DNA of 64,000 nucleotides from Thermococcus indicus. Its GTDB lineage: Archaea; Methanobacteriota_B; Thermococci; Thermococcales; Thermococcaceae. The stretch is taken from NCBI RefSeq assembly GCF_006274605.1, contig NZ_CP040846.1, forward strand, positions 1,743,041 to 1,807,040, read 5' to 3'. Each line of letters starts with the position of its first letter. The stretch's first letter is position 1. The notes beneath the pieces are model-generated. The model worked only from the letters and a program-made list of their open reading frames with translations, searched no databases and was not told the DNA's origin. Positions 63,316 through 64,000 of the stretch are shown one piece after another. The position numbers and the translations under genes are program-made.

Positions 63316-64000
63316 ATGAGGGGGGTAGCTTTCGTTGGCTTCAAGAAGAGCGGAAAAACGACGACGGTTGAGGCCGTTGCGAGAGTTCTAAAGGAGCGCG
63401 GTTACCGCGTTGCCATAGCGAAGAGCATGCACGCCGACTTCGACAGGGAAGGGAGCGATACGTGGCGCTTCTCAAAGGTCGCCGATGCAGTCCTTGTCAG
63501 GGCGAACGATACCGATGCCCTCCTCTTCAACGCCAAGGATATAAACGCGCTGTTCTCTATGGTTTCAGCCGATTTCCTCCTGCTCGAGGGGTTTAAGTCT
63601 ATCCAGCACGTTCCCAAGGTGATATGCGCGAGGAACGAGGAAGAGGTTAGGGAGCTCAACGACGGCCTTGCCATAGCGGTGAGCGGTGTTATAGCCTCAA
63701 GCGGAGTGGAGGAGATAGACGGCCTTCCGGCCATAGACGCAACCAAGGAGCCGGAGAGGCTCGCGGATTTGGTGGAGAAGAGGGCATTCATGCTCCCCAA
63801 CATAGACTGCGGCCTCTGCGGCTTTGAGTGCGCCGAGATGGCGAGGATGATAGTGAGGGGCGAGAAGACGACCAGGGACTGCGTGGTTCTGAGCTCGAAG
63901 CCCAAGGTCACGGTCAAGATAGACGGCCAGGTTCTGCCCATGAAAGACTGGGTGCAGGAGCTGGTGGAGAAGACGATAAAGGGCATGCTCTCGGCGATGA
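63316..64000 (+). CDS. mobB: MobB-like molybdopterin-guanine dinucleotide protein (3' end outside window)
   Basis: The frame runs from ATG 63316 past the window end, 228 codons seen. GFKKSGKTTTVEAV is a Walker A motif, and FLLLEGFKS is the MobB GTP-binding signature. A four-cysteine cluster follows (CGLCGFEC at about residue 165-172 and a later DC), resembling an iron-sulphur motif of the Fdx-like ACS/FwdG kind that is added in archaeal MobB-like proteins. It is coupled to the LSm gene. Confidence 0.87.
   Translation, partial: MRGVAFVGFKKSGKTTTVEAVARVLKERGYRVAIAKSMHADFDREGSDTWRFSKVADAVLVRANDTDALLFNAKDINALFSMVSADFLLLEGFKSIQHVPKVICARNEEEVRELNDGLAIAVSGVIASSGVEEIDGLPAIDATKEPERLADLVEKRAFMLPNIDCGLCGFECAEMARMIVRGEKTTRDCVVLSSKPKVTVKIDGQVLPMKDWVQELVEKTIKGMLSAM

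Noticed and set aside
63402-63986. Open frame antisense to the MobB-like gene
   Set aside because: The plus strand carries a Walker A motif and the MobB signature in a frame that simply runs off the window.

Overview
This is Thermococcales chromosomal DNA, most likely a Thermococcus. It has densely packed genes with GGTGAT/GGTGG-type ribosome binding sites, TATA boxes about 25-35 bases upstream of leaderless or short-leader genes, and typical archaeal genes: archaeosine tgtA, prefoldin alpha, aTrm56, an LSm protein, an XPD-type Fe-S helicase, MptE, a free MetRS beta-like domain and the TldD/TldE pair. Three tRNA genes are present: Leu(GAG), Lys(CTT) and Val(TAC).

Layout. 1-12.5 kb: a cut-off glycosyltransferase, sfsA, a frameshifted ATPase, an M42 peptidase, the XPD-like helicase, a DUF835 protein, tRNA-Leu, tRNA-Lys and deaD, a second ATPase, then about 960 bases without genes that hold three related composite hairpins. 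12.5-21 kb: tRNA-Val, tgtA, IS607-type element copy 1, a phosphate permease, a glycosyltransferase, a KaiC-like ATPase and a standalone TnpB between IS200/IS605-type hairpins. 21-29.3 kb: sugar epimerase, secreted DUF2341 protein, prefoldin alpha, HAD hydrolase, archaetidylinositol phosphate synthase-like enzyme, aTrm56, a transglutaminase-like lipoprotein, SAM hydrolase and nadM.

29.4-35.3 kb is the most unusual part. A visibly AT-rich island encodes a 50-residue peptide with five cysteines in perfect C-x3-C register, followed by two radical-SAM/SPASM proteins, one with an odd cysteine pattern. Two paralogous ABC-2 permeases flank this core, and an ABC ATPase follows. It reads as a sactipeptide-type RiPP biosynthesis, export and immunity locus resembling thuricin CD of Bacillus, here in a hyperthermophilic archaeon. 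Decayed genes lie just downstream.

35.3-50.5 kb is accessory DNA: a DUF234-type ATPase with a palindromic operator, an MFS carrier, a family-A glycosidase, acetyltransferases, an AT-rich pair of unknown genes, an MFS gene broken by a G-run frameshift, a methyltransferase with a stop at codon 4, a regulator/DUF1641 operon, and an acetyltransferase cut in two by IS607 copy 2. Removing the element restores that reading frame exactly. 50.5-64 kb returns to mostly ordinary genes: M23 peptidase, TldD/TldE, nitrilase-like hydrolase, phosphatase, nitroreductase, MBL-fold enzyme, a HEPN/MNT pair, a Mut7-C nuclease-like protein, MptE, another ATPase, LSm and a cut-off MobB.

The window carries many broken genes: two single-G frameshifts, one nonsense codon, one insertion, one internal deletion and several short remnants. 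All functional calls rest on motif reading and memory of families; no database search was run.
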